Shown: positions 20,286-28,365 of the stretch, piece after piece
Position numbering within the stretch: the stretch's first letter is position 1
Layout: every line of letters begins with the position of its first letter
Assembly: GCF_000196675.2 (NCBI RefSeq)
Contig: NC_015312.1
Span: 1,612,001-1,676,000, forward strand
Direction of reading: 5' to 3'
Origin: Pseudonocardia benzenivorans CB1190
GTDB lineage: Bacteria > Actinomycetota > Actinomycetes > Mycobacteriales > Pseudonocardiaceae
DNA length: 64,000 nt
Notes under the pieces: model-generated
Database searches by the model: none
Told to the model about the DNA's origin: nothing
What the model saw: the letters and a program-made list of their open reading frames with translations, nothing else
Position numbers and translations under genes: made by a program

Positions 20286-20945
20286 CTAGGAGTTCTGCAG
20301 GTAGACCAGGACGGCGCTGACCCGGCGGTTGAGGTCGCGCTCCTCGGAGAGGCCGAGCTTGGAGAAGATCGAGTTGGTGTGCTTCTCCACGGCCCGCTCC
20401 GAGAGCACCAGCGCGGCGGCGATGGAGGCGTTGGACTTGCCCTGCGCCATCTCCCCGAGCACCTCGAGCTCGCGGGGGGTCAGCGCGTCGAGCTCGGAGG
20501 GCTTGGCGCGCTGCGCGGCGACGAGGCCCTCGATGACGGTCGGGTCGATGACGGACCCGCCCTCGGCGACCCGGTGGATCGCCTCGTTGAGCTCGGCCCC
20601 GTCGGCGACCCGCTCCTTGAGCAGGTACCCGCGCCGGGCGGTGCCCTCGGCGAGCAGCTTGAGCGCGTAGCTCGCCTCGGCGTACTGGCTCAGCAGCAGC
20701 ACCGCGGTGTCGGGACTGGTCTTGCGCAGCTCGGCGGCGAACGCGATGCCCTCGTCGGTGTTCGTCGGGGGCATCCGGATGTCGGTGACGATCACCTGCG
20801 GGCGGTGCTCGTCGACGATCGCACGCAGGGCGGGCAGGTCGGCGGCGGACCCCACGAGCGTCAGGTCGTCGTCGACGTCGATGAGCCTGACCAGTCCGTG
20901 GCGCAGCAGCGCGTTGTCCTCGGCAAGAGCAACACTGATCGTCAC
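20286..20945 (-). CDS. NarL/LuxR-type response regulator (orphan)
   Basis: The 219-residue protein has a receiver domain (ALAEDNALLRHGLVRLID at the start, phospho-acceptor Asp in VIVTDIRMPP, later VLLLSQYAE and LLKERVAD) and a LuxR/GerE helix-turn-helix (LTPRELEVLGEMAQGKSNASIA). The GTG at 20945 fits the start of the receiver fold. No histidine kinase is next to it; an IS110 element lies upstream, so a former partner gene may have been separated. A strong imperfect palindrome lies 28 bases upstream of its start and may be its operator. Confidence 0.9.
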   Translation of the reverse strand: MTISVALAEDNALLRHGLVRLIDVDDDLTLVGSAADLPALRAIVDEHRPQVIVTDIRMPPTNTDEGIAFAAELRKTSPDTAVLLLSQYAEASYALKLLAEGTARRGYLLKERVADGAELNEAIHRVAEGGSVIDPTVIEGLVAAQRAKPSELDALTPRELEVLGEMAQGKSNASIAAALVLSERAVEKHTNSIFSKLGLSEERDLNRRVSAVLVYLQNS

Positions 20946-20972
20946 GCCCGCAACTCTAGGGGCGCACCCACC

Positions 20973-21006
20973 CCCGCACAGGTGTGGTGGCCACACCCTG
21001 TGCGGG
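20973..21006. promoter_or_regulatory. Long imperfect palindrome upstream of the response-regulator gene
   Basis: CCCGCACAGG-TGTGG and CCACA-C-CCTGTGCGGG form a 15-bp stem with one bulged base and a three-base spacer, 28 bases upstream of the response-regulator start. As DNA it would be a strong operator; as RNA a strong hairpin. Its role is not known. Confidence 0.45.
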
Positions 21007-21119
21007 CGTGCGCACCGACACGCGGGGACCACCCGCGTGGACGATCACCGCGCGGCGCGCCCCGATTACGGTCACGTCAGTGTCAGGGTGGGATTGCCGC
21101 TGTTGCGGTGGTTGGGATC

Positions 21120-21210
21120 CTGGCCGGTGGTGATCTGGCTCCTACGGTCGGTGCCGCCCCTGTGTGGGGTTGGAGTGCATGCGTTGTGCCGATCACCGCT
21201 GGTCAGGGCC
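21120..21210 (+). ncRNA. Candidate IS110 bridge RNA
   Basis: In the IS110 group the left non-coding end encodes a bridge RNA that pairs with target and donor DNA. Here the leader can form an outer stem (21124-21135 with 21191-21202, about 10 of 12 pairs), enclosing a CCCC-TGTGT-GGGG hairpin (21157-21169) and further loops. This fits the expected layout of a stem with internal recognition loops. Limits and pairing are read by eye. Confidence 0.4.
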
Positions 21211-21310
21211 GACCGGCGTGACTTGATAGGAGCGTGGCCGCGCCCCCACTGAGACGTGTCCGCCGGCCGGCCCAGCCGTCCCTCCGAGATGAGAAGAGGT
21301 GACGCCACCC

Positions 21311-22375
21311 ATGGTGGTGCTGGGAGTCGACGTCCACAAGGACACCCACACGACGGTCGCGGTCGACGAGATCGGCCGCGAGATCGGGCAGAAGACCGTA
21401 CCCGCCCGCGATCGCGGCCATGCCGCCTTGGTGCGCTGGGCCCGGGCACACCACCCGGGCGGGCGGATGTGGGCGATCGAGGACTGCCGCCACGTCTCGA
21501 CCCGGCTGGAACGGGCGCTGCTGTCCGCGGGTGAGCGGGTGGTGCGGGTCCCGCCCAAGCTGATGGCCGGAGCCCGGGCCGCTGCCCGCACCCGGGGCAA
21601 GTCCGACCCGATCGACGCGCTGGCCATCGCCCGCGCCGCGCTGCGCGAGCCCGACCTGCCCGCCGCCGAGCACGACCGGACCTCGCGGGAGTTGAAGCTG
21701 CTGGTCGACCATCGTGAGGACCTCGTCGCCGAGCGGACCCGGATGCAGAACCGGGTGCGCTGGCACCTGCACGAGCTCGACCCCGACCTCGACATTCCCT
21801 CCCGCGGCCTGGACCGGCTGCGCGTGCTGGACCGGTTGCTGGCCTGGCTGGGCCAGCACCCTCCGGCGCCGCAGTCGCAGATGGTGGCGCGGATCGCCGC
21901 CGAGCTGCTGGCCGACATCCGCGCGGTCACGGTGCGGGTCAACGCGCTGGAGCGGGAGCTGTCACGGCTGGTCGAGCAGGTCGCGCCGCAGCTGCAGGCC
22001 GTGCCCGGGGTGGCCGGACTGACCGCGGCAAAAATCATTGGTGAGGTGGCGAACATGTCCCGGTTTCGGTCCGAGGCCTGTTTCGCCATGCACGCCGGCG
22101 TGGCGCCGATACCGGCATCGTCGGGGCGCACGAACCGTCACCGCCTCGCCCGCGGCGGGAACCGGCAGCTCAACGCTGCGCTACACCGGATCGCGGTCAC
22201 CCAGGCCCGCCTGCCCGACACTCCCGGCCGCACCTACTACCAGCGACGGCTCGAGATGGGGAACACGAAGATGGAAGCCCTGCGCGCCCTCAAACGACGC
22301 CTCGCCCGCGTCGTGTTCAACCTCCTGCACACCACCACAAGCACAACGACCGGTCCCCAACCGGTCGCCGCTTGA
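21311..22375 (+). CDS. IS110-family transposase
   Basis: The 354-residue recombinase has the RuvC-like DEDD domain (GVDVHKDTHTT, WAIEDCRHVS, GKSDPIDALAIARA) and the C-terminal Tnp domain with the catalytic serine region HAGVAPIPASSGRTNRH. A helical region (about 170-240) lies between. It is full length and apparently intact. I chose the ATG at 21311, with AGAAGAGGTG nine bases upstream; GTG 21299 is in frame but overlaps that site. It is the only gene of the element. Its 3' end lies 14 bases before cinA. Confidence 0.92.
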   Translation: MVVLGVDVHKDTHTTVAVDEIGREIGQKTVPARDRGHAALVRWARAHHPGGRMWAIEDCRHVSTRLERALLSAGERVVRVPPKLMAGARAAARTRGKSDPIDALAIARAALREPDLPAAEHDRTSRELKLLVDHREDLVAERTRMQNRVRWHLHELDPDLDIPSRGLDRLRVLDRLLAWLGQHPPAPQSQMVARIAAELLADIRAVTVRVNALERELSRLVEQVAPQLQAVPGVAGLTAAKIIGEVANMSRFRSEACFAMHAGVAPIPASSGRTNRHRLARGGNRQLNAALHRIAVTQARLPDTPGRTYYQRRLEMGNTKMEALRALKRRLARVVFNLLHTTTSTTTGPQPVAA

Positions 22376-22389
22376 CATAGGAGCAACTC

Positions 22390-23688
22390 ATGGGTGAAGG
22401 TCCCGACCGGCCGCGTGCCGGCATCGTCGTGACGGGCAGCGAGCTGCTGACGGGCGCGATCAGCGACGCCAACGGTCCGTGGCTCGCGCGCAGGCTCGCC
22501 GACCTGGGCTTCGAGGTCGCGCACGTCGTGTCGGCGGGCGACCGCCCCGAGGACCTGGTCCGGGCGCTCGACTTCCTCGCCGGCGCGGGCGTGGCGCTGA
22601 TCGTCACCAGCGGCGGGCTCGGCCCGACGGCCGACGACCTGACGGCCGAGGTCGTGGCCGGGTTCGCGGGCCTGGACATGGTCGTCGACGAGGACGTGCG
22701 TGCGCAGATCGACGTCATCCTCGCCGACTGGGGCGCCCGCGCCGGGTTCGCCGGCCCCGCCCTCGACGAGGCCACCCGCAAGCAGGCGACGATCCCGCAG
22801 GGCTCGACGCCGCTGCCGCCGGTGGGGACCGCGCCGGGGCTGGTCGTCGACCGGCCGGGTGGGCCACTGGTCGTCGTGCTGCCGGGGCCGCCGCGCGAGC
22901 TGCAGGGCATGTGGCCCAGCGCGCTGGAGGCGCCGGCGTTTGCGGCCCTGCTGGCGACCGTGCCACCGGCCCACCCTCGCCTGCTGCGCTTCTTCGGGCT
23001 GCCGGAGTCGGAGATCGCGGCGACGCTGCGCGAGATCGAGGCGTCGACCGACGTGTCGGGCGTCGAGATCGGGACGTGCCTGCGGCACTCGGAGCTGGAG
23101 GTCGACCTGCGACCGCGGCCCGGGGCGGAGGCGGTCGCCGAGGAGGTGGCCCGGGAGATCGTCGCGCGGCACGCCGGCCGCCTGGTCTCCGACGTCGGCG
23201 CCACGGTCGACGAGCTGCTCGCGCAGGCCCTGCTGGAGCGTGGGCTGACCGTCGCGACGGGGGAGTCCTGCACGGGTGGCCTGCTCGCGGGCAGGCTCGT
23301 CGACCGGGCCGGGTCGTCGGCCTACGTGGCCGGTGGCGTCGTCGCGTACTCGAACGAGGCGAAGACGGCGCTGCTCGACGTGCCCGCCGACATGATCGAG
23401 ACGCACGGGGCGGTGTCGCCCGAGGTCGCCAGGGCGCTTGCCGACGGTGCCCGCCGGCGGTTCGGCGCCGATGTCGGGGTGGGGATCACCGGTGTCGCGG
23501 GCCCCGGCGGCGGCACCGAGGCCAAGCCGGTCGGCTACGTCTGCTTCTGCGTGACGACGGCCGACGGCGTCGTCATCGCCCGCGATCCACGTCTGCGGGG
23601 GTCGCGGGCCGACATCCGGGAGCGGTCGGTCGACACGGCGATGCACCTGCTGCTGCGCGCGGTGGCCCCGCGCGGCGGCACCGCCTGA
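22390..23688 (+). CDS. cinA: CinA family protein (nicotinamide mononucleotide deamidase)
   Basis: The 432-residue protein has the N-terminal MoCF-like domain (GIVVTGSELLTGAISDANG, TSGGLGPTADDLT) and the C-terminal CinA amidohydrolase domain (TGESCTGGLLAGRLVD with the catalytic serine, VGITGVAGPGGGTEAKPVG). Such proteins deamidate NMN in pyridine-nucleotide recycling, and the N-terminal domain can hydrolyse ADP-ribose. The ATG at 22390 has AGGAG (22380-22384) upstream, but that site belongs to the presumed right end of the IS110 element. The gene seems intact and may be translated from an IS-supplied ribosome site. Confidence 0.92.
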   Translation: MGEGPDRPRAGIVVTGSELLTGAISDANGPWLARRLADLGFEVAHVVSAGDRPEDLVRALDFLAGAGVALIVTSGGLGPTADDLTAEVVAGFAGLDMVVDEDVRAQIDVILADWGARAGFAGPALDEATRKQATIPQGSTPLPPVGTAPGLVVDRPGGPLVVVLPGPPRELQGMWPSALEAPAFAALLATVPPAHPRLLRFFGLPESEIAATLREIEASTDVSGVEIGTCLRHSELEVDLRPRPGAEAVAEEVAREIVARHAGRLVSDVGATVDELLAQALLERGLTVATGESCTGGLLAGRLVDRAGSSAYVAGGVVAYSNEAKTALLDVPADMIETHGAVSPEVARALADGARRRFGADVGVGITGVAGPGGGTEAKPVGYVCFCVTTADGVVIARDPRLRGSRADIRERSVDTAMHLLLRAVAPRGGTA

Positions 23689-23704
23689 CCAGGGCCTGAC
23701 ACGG

Positions 23705-23741
23705 CCGGACCCGGCCCACCCCGAAGGTGGACCGGGTCCGG
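23705..23741. terminator. Terminator hairpin between cinA and the repeat-protein gene
   Basis: Arms CCGGACCCGGCCCACC and GGTGGACCGGGTCCGG pair over 16 positions with one mismatch around a five-base loop. The hairpin lies 16 bases after the cinA stop and before the 3' end of the convergent secreted repeat protein, so it may serve both. Confidence 0.7.
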
Positions 23742-23785
23742 TGGACGGGCGGCGGCCCCCGCCGACGCGCCGTGGTGGGGTGGGA

Positions 23786-24679
23786 TCAGTGCGCCTGCTG
23801 CACCCCGGAGTTGGTCTCGCTCGCGGTCTGGGCGTTCTGGGCCTGCGTGCCGAACAGGTTGAGGATGTTGCCGACGTTGAGCGCCGGCGCGACCCCCGCG
23901 GTGACGCCGATGAGGCTCGGGCCCTGGGCCGCGACCTGGTCGGCGTCGCCGCCGCGGTGGTGGCGGCCGCTCTCGTGGCGCCCGCGCTCGTCGCCACCGG
24001 ACTGCTGGACGCCGGAGTTGGTGTTGCTCGCGGTCTGGGCGTTCTGGACCTGCGTGCCGCCGATGTTGCCGATGTTGCCGACGTTGAGGGCAGGGGCGAC
24101 GCCCGCGGTGATGCCGATGAGGCTCGGGCCCTGGGCCGCGACCTGGTCGCCGCCGCCACGGTGGTGCCGGCCGCTCTCGTGCCGCCCGCGCTCGTCGCCA
24201 CCGGCCTGCTGGATGCCGCCGTTGGTGTTGCTGCCGGCCTGCGCGTTCTGCAGCTGCGTGCCGCCGACGTTGCCGATGTTGCCGACGTTCGCGGCCGGGT
24301 CGACGCCGAGCACGGCCCCGACGAGGTCCCCCGCCTGGAACGCGTGCTGGCCGCCGGTGCCGCAGCCGGCCTGCTGGATGCCGCCGTTGGTGTTGCTGCC
24401 GGCCTGGGCGTTCTGCGCCTGGGCCCCGAACAGGTTGAGGATGTTGCCGACGTTGGCCGCCGGGTTCACGCCCGCGACGACGTCGACGAGGCTGCCGCCC
24501 TGGACCGCGGTCTGGTCGCCGCAGTCGCCGCCGTTGCCGCCGTGGTGGTGGCCGTGACCGCCCGGGCCCCCGTAGTTGTCGTCGTCACCCGCGAACGCGA
24601 CACCCGGGACCGCGACGACGATCGGCAGGGCCAGGGCTGCCCCGGCGACGGCGCGGCGGGCGGTGGTGCTGAGCTGCAT
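23786..24679 (-). CDS. Secreted protein of four 50-residue repeats
   Basis: The 297-residue protein has a signal peptide (about 1-30, ending GVAFAGDD) and a Gly/His-rich stretch (36-50). Four repeats of exactly 50 residues follow: 56-105, 111-160, 179-228 and 248-297. Each contains NVGNI(L/G)N, (A/V)QNAQ, (N/E)TN(G/S)G(I/V)QQ. Repeats 2-3 and 3-4 are joined by near-identical linkers GDERGRHESGRHHRGG. Asn/Gln-ladder repeats are reminiscent of curli or rodlin-type surface amyloids. I cannot place it in a named family. Function as a cell-surface fibre or coat protein is inferred. The last repeat ends the protein directly. Confidence 0.8.
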   Translation of the reverse strand: MQLSTTARRAVAGAALALPIVVAVPGVAFAGDDDNYGGPGGHGHHHGGNGGDCGDQTAVQGGSLVDVVAGVNPAANVGNILNLFGAQAQNAQAGSNTNGGIQQAGCGTGGQHAFQAGDLVGAVLGVDPAANVGNIGNVGGTQLQNAQAGSNTNGGIQQAGGDERGRHESGRHHRGGGDQVAAQGPSLIGITAGVAPALNVGNIGNIGGTQVQNAQTASNTNSGVQQSGGDERGRHESGRHHRGGDADQVAAQGPSLIGVTAGVAPALNVGNILNLFGTQAQNAQTASETNSGVQQAH

Positions 24680-24946
24680 CGGACGTTCTCCTCGTGTGCG
24701 TCACCGGGCCGGCCCGGCATCCGACCGTCGTCCACTGTGGACGAACGGGGGAGTCCGGTGTCGGGTCGGGTTCCTCCGGCGGGGGTTACGGACGGTGGCG
24801 AGTCGACCACCGTGTCGATCACTCCAACGAGACCCACACGATGGGGTTACGAACGATTCTGAGATGTGGTCCAGGTCACTGATCTCACGAGAGAATCGGA
24901 CATAAATGCCCAATGTCGGCACACAGTGTGACTCTCGATCGTGTGC

Positions 24947-25699
24947 TTACTTACCCACGGTCACGTCGTTCTCCGCCAGGGCGCGAGAGATCGCCCGCGC
25001 GGTCGCGCGCACGACCGGGACGTACGAGTGCGGGTTCGTGCCCTCTGCCGGGACGACGACCGACAGCGCGGCGACGACCTTCCCGTCCGGACCGGACACG
25101 GGCGCGGCGACCGACAGCGAGATCAGCTCGATCTGCCGGTCGCTGATGGCGACGCCGGTGGTGCGGACGTCGGCGAGCATGTGGCGCAGCTCCTCGGGGT
25201 CGCAGACGGTCTTCTCCGTGTAGCGGCGCAGCGGCCCGGCCAGCACCCGTTCACGCAGCTCCGGGTCGGCGTGTGCGAGCAGGACCAGCCCGACGCCGGT
25301 GGCGTGCAACGGCAGCCGCAGCCCGACACGGGTGAGGACGTGCACCGAGGCACGGCCCGCCAGGCGTTCGACGTAGACGACCTCGGTGCCGTCGAGCACC
25401 GCGAGCTGGACGTTCTGTCGCGTCACCTCGTAGAGGTCCTCCAGGAACGGCATGGCGGTCTCGCGCAGGCCCAGTGAGCGCGGCGCCAGGGCGCCGACCT
25501 CCCACAGCCGCAGTCCCACGTGGTAGCGGCCGTCGTCCCCGCGTTCGAGCGCGCCCCACGCGGTCAGCTCGCCGACGAGCCGGTGCGCGGTGCTCAGCGG
25601 GAGCCCCGCCCGCGTCGCGAGCTCGGTGAGCGTGAGCCGCGGGCGGTCGGCGGAGAACGCGGCGAGGAGGTCGAGCACCCGCGCGGTCACCGTCGACAT
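24947..25699 (-). CDS. IclR-family regulator (PcaR/PobR-like)
   Basis: This 250-residue IclR protein has an N-terminal winged helix (VTARVLDLLAAFSADRPRLT..TELATRAGLPLSTAHRLV) and the IclR ligand domain (HATGVGLVLLAHADPE, YVERLAGRASVHVL). I chose the ATG at 25699, with GGAAGG nine bases upstream. It is divergent from pobA-pcaH-pcaG, so it probably controls them in response to 4-hydroxybenzoate, protocatechuate or a downstream intermediate, as PobR, PcaU and PcaR do elsewhere. Whether it activates or represses cannot be told from sequence. Confidence 0.9.
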   Translation of the reverse strand: MSTVTARVLDLLAAFSADRPRLTLTELATRAGLPLSTAHRLVGELTAWGALERGDDGRYHVGLRLWEVGALAPRSLGLRETAMPFLEDLYEVTRQNVQLAVLDGTEVVYVERLAGRASVHVLTRVGLRLPLHATGVGLVLLAHADPELRERVLAGPLRRYTEKTVCDPEELRHMLADVRTTGVAISDRQIELISLSVAAPVSGPDGKVVAALSVVVPAEGTNPHSYVPVVRATARAISRALAENDVTVGK

Positions 25700-25768
25700 A
25701 CCGGCCATCCTTCCGGTGGGCGGAAGTCGGGTCGAGTCCGGGGGCGCCGACCGGCGACGCTGCCCCTC

Positions 25769-26950
25769 ATGCGCACCCAGGTCGCGATCGTCGGCGCCGG
25801 GCCTGCGGGATTGCTGCTCTCGCACCTGCTGGCCCGGCGCGGCGTCGACTCGGTCGTCGTCGAGGCGCGCAGCCGCTCCTACGTCGAGCACCGGGTCCGG
25901 GCAGGTGTCCTCGAGCACCCGACCGTCGAGCTGCTGCGCGCCGAGGGCGTGGGCGCTCGCATGGACGCCCACGGCATGCCGCACGAGGGCATCTCGCTGC
26001 TGTTCGACGACACCCTGCACCACATCGACTTCGCCGACCTCGTCGGGCGCGGCATCGTCGTCTACGGGCAGCAGGAGGTCGTCAAGGACCTCATCGCCGC
26101 GCGGCTGCGCGACGGCGGGACGATCGAGTTCGAGGCCGCGGACGTCGCCCTGCACGGGCTGACGACGGACCGCCCCTCGGTCTCCTTCACCGACGTCGCC
26201 GGGATCACCCGCGAGATCGAGTGCGACGTCGTCGCCGGCTGCGACGGCTTCCACGGCCCCAGCCGGCAGGCGTTCGCGCCGACCGTCGTCGAGCGGGCCT
26301 ACCCATTCGGCTGGCTCGGGGTCCTCGCCGAGGCCGCGCCCACGCACGAGGAGCTCGTCTACGCCGCCGCCGACCGCGGGTTCGCGCTCTACTCGATGCG
26401 CAGCCCGCAGGTGACGCGGCTCTACCTGCAGGTCCCGGCCGACGAGGACGTCGCGGCGTGGTCGGACGCACGGATCTGGGACGAGCTGGGTACCCGGCTC
26501 GGCGGGATGGCGCTCAACGAGGGGCCGTTCCTGGAGAAGCCGTCGATCACCGGGATGCGCAGCATGGTGGCCGAGCCGATGCGGCACGGCAGGCTCTTCC
26601 TCGCGGGCGACGCCGCGCACATCGTCCCGCCGACCGGCGCCAAGGGCATGAACCTGGCCGTCGCCGACGTGGCGGTCCTCGCCGACGCCCTCGAGCACTT
26701 CTTCCACCGCGGTTCCGACCGCGGCCTCGACGAGTACTCGGCCACCTGCCTGCGCCGGGTGTGGCGCGCGGAGCACTTCTCGTCGTACATGACCGAGATG
26801 CTGCACCGCTTCGACCCCGGCACCGAACGCGGCGACGCGTTCGGCCGCGCCCTGCAGCTGTCGCAGCTGCGCTACACCGTCTCGTCGCGCGCCGCGGCGA
26901 CGAGCCTGGCGGAGAACTACACCGGACTGCCGCACGGAGGTATCGCGTGA
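25769..26950 (+). CDS. pobA: 4-hydroxybenzoate 3-monooxygenase
   Basis: The 393-residue flavoprotein matches the length of PobA (394). It has the FAD motif [46 protein letters not shown], the DG motif CDGFHGPSR and the FAD ribityl motif FLAGDAAHIVPPTGAKGMNLA. It hydroxylates 4-hydroxybenzoate to protocatechuate with NAD(P)H and O2. The product is the substrate of the pcaHG dioxygenase encoded next, whose start overlaps its stop (GTGA). The ATG at 25769 begins the Rossmann fold directly. Confidence 0.94.
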   Translation: MRTQVAIVGAGPAGLLLSHLLARRGVDSVVVEARSRSYVEHRVRAGVLEHPTVELLRAEGVGARMDAHGMPHEGISLLFDDTLHHIDFADLVGRGIVVYGQQEVVKDLIAARLRDGGTIEFEAADVALHGLTTDRPSVSFTDVAGITREIECDVVAGCDGFHGPSRQAFAPTVVERAYPFGWLGVLAEAAPTHEELVYAAADRGFALYSMRSPQVTRLYLQVPADEDVAAWSDARIWDELGTRLGGMALNEGPFLEKPSITGMRSMVAEPMRHGRLFLAGDAAHIVPPTGAKGMNLAVADVAVLADALEHFFHRGSDRGLDEYSATCLRRVWRAEHFSSYMTEMLHRFDPGTERGDAFGRALQLSQLRYTVSSRAAATSLAENYTGLPHGGIA

Positions 26951-27669
26951 CCCGAGCCCGCCCCGCGCCGTTCACCCCGCCGCCCGACGGCACCCACCCG
27001 CCGCTGGACTACGCCGCGTACCGCAGCACCGGGCTGCGCGCGCCGTCGCAGCCGCCGATCGTGCTGCCGCACCGGCTCACCGAGGTCACCGGGCCGCTGC
27101 TGGGGGCCGAGCGGATCGGGCCGTCGGACCACGATCTGACGGCCCAGCACGCGGGCGAACCCATCGGCCAGCGGATCATCGTCTCCGGCCGGGTCCTCGA
27201 CTCCGACGGCCGCCCGGTGCCCGACACCCTCGTCGAGGTGTGGCAGGCCAACGCGGCGGGCCGCTACGCCCACGCCCGGGACAACTGGCCCGCGCCGCTG
27301 GACCCCAACTTCACCGGCGGCGGCCGGGTCGTGACGGACTCGTCGGGCAACTACTCGTTCACGACGATCCGACCCGGCGCCTACCCGTGGGGCAACCACC
27401 ACAACGCCTGGCGTCCCGCGCACATCCACTTCTCGCTGTTCGGGACGGCCTTCACGCAGCGCCTCGTCACGCAGATGTACTTCCCGGACGACCCGCTGTT
27501 CGACCAGGACCCGATCTTCAACTCGGTGCCCGACCCGAAGGCGCGCGAGCGGATGATCTCGCGTTTCGACCTCGACGCGACCCGTGCCGAGTGGGCGCTG
27601 GCCTTCCGGTGGGACATCGTCCTGCGCGGCCGCGAGCAGACCCCGTTCGAGGAGCCGCACGATGACTGA
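26947..27669 (+). CDS. pcaH: Protocatechuate 3,4-dioxygenase beta subunit
   Basis: The 240-residue subunit carries the non-haem iron site. YPWGNHHNAWRPAHIHFSLF contains a Tyr and His ligands in the usual spacing, and GRVLDSDGRPVPDTLVEVWQANAAGRY is the conserved intradiol core. With PcaG it opens the protocatechuate ring to 3-carboxymuconate. The GTG start overlaps the pobA stop, with GGAGG six bases upstream, and the gene overlaps pcaG by eight bases, so the three are co-translated. Confidence 0.95.
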   Translation: MTRARPAPFTPPPDGTHPPLDYAAYRSTGLRAPSQPPIVLPHRLTEVTGPLLGAERIGPSDHDLTAQHAGEPIGQRIIVSGRVLDSDGRPVPDTLVEVWQANAAGRYAHARDNWPAPLDPNFTGGGRVVTDSSGNYSFTTIRPGAYPWGNHHNAWRPAHIHFSLFGTAFTQRLVTQMYFPDDPLFDQDPIFNSVPDPKARERMISRFDLDATRAEWALAFRWDIVLRGREQTPFEEPHDD

Positions 27670-28255
27670 GCAGTCCGTGTCCGGGCAGCCCGTGTCCGAG
27701 CAGTCCGTGTCCGGGCGCCGTCCGCTCGGCCTGACCCCGTCGCAGACCGTCGGGCCGTTCCTGAGCCTGGGCCTGCCCTGGCCCGACGGCGGCGACGTCG
27801 TGGCCGAGGGGACCGACGGTGCGATCCGGATCGGGGGCGTCGTGCGCGACGGGGCGGGCGAGGTCGTGCCGGACGCGCTCGTCGAGACCTGGCAGGCCGA
27901 CCCCGAGGGCAACTTCGACCACCCGGACTCGGCGGAGCGCAGCACCTTCCGCGGGTTCGGCCGCTGCCCGACCGACGGCGACGGGCACTGGGAGATCCGG
28001 ACCCTCAAGCCCGGCGCGGTCGACGGGCAGGCCCCGCACGTCGACGTCAGCGTGTTCGCGCGCGGCCTGCTCGACCGCGTCGTCACCCGGATCTACTTCC
28101 CGGACGAGGAGGCCGCGAACGCGGCCGACCCGGTGCTGGCCACCGTCCCGGCCGACCGGCGTGCGACCCTCGTCGCAACGGCGACGGCGCCGGCAGAGCT
28201 GCGTTTCGACATCACGTTGCGCGGCAACGACGAGACCGTGTTCTTCCAGGTCTGA
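27662..28255 (+). CDS. pcaG: Protocatechuate 3,4-dioxygenase alpha subunit
   Basis: The 197-residue subunit begins its conserved part at LTPSQTVGPFLSLGLPW and continues with the intradiol fold (VVPDALVETWQADPEGNF, GQAPHVDVSVFARGLLDRV), without iron ligands, as expected for PcaG. It partners PcaH. The first 18 residues (TEQSVSGQPVSEQSVSG) are an imperfect repeat not seen in the family core and look like a small DNA expansion at the overlap with pcaH. If the ATG at 27662 is right, this is a disordered tag. No other start fits. Confidence 0.93.
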   Translation: MTEQSVSGQPVSEQSVSGRRPLGLTPSQTVGPFLSLGLPWPDGGDVVAEGTDGAIRIGGVVRDGAGEVVPDALVETWQADPEGNFDHPDSAERSTFRGFGRCPTDGDGHWEIRTLKPGAVDGQAPHVDVSVFARGLLDRVVTRIYFPDEEAANAADPVLATVPADRRATLVATATAPAELRFDITLRGNDETVFFQV

Positions 28256-28365
28256 GCGGCGCTTCTCACAGGCGATCCACAGCTCGTCGCGAGCGCAGAT
28301 CCATCCCGAGCGGGAACACTGGGATCAAGGACGGAGCCCGGTGTGACGGTGGTGGGGGGCGCGGC

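Larger units (their letters stand above)
21065..22386 (+). mobile_element. IS110-family insertion sequence (boundaries approximate)
   Basis: The element contains the DEDD/serine transposase, a structured leader of about 240 bases before it, and a short right end. The motif TAGGAGC occurs in the leader (TTGATAGGAGCG, near 21222) and again at the right side (TTGACATAGGAGC, 22374-22386), marking the likely end just before cinA. IS110 elements have no terminal inverted repeats, so the left end is a guess. Insertion directly before a start codon resembles the habit of IS900-type members. Confidence 0.6.

Noticed and set aside
23860..24540. Repeated blocks that might suggest a CRISPR array or satellite DNA
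   Set aside because: The repeats are in frame, encode the 50-residue protein repeats and lack short unique spacers.
24680..24946. Gap between the repeat-protein and IclR genes searched for RNA genes or operators
   Set aside because: It must hold the promoter of the repeat protein, but I saw no convincing palindrome or RNA structure.
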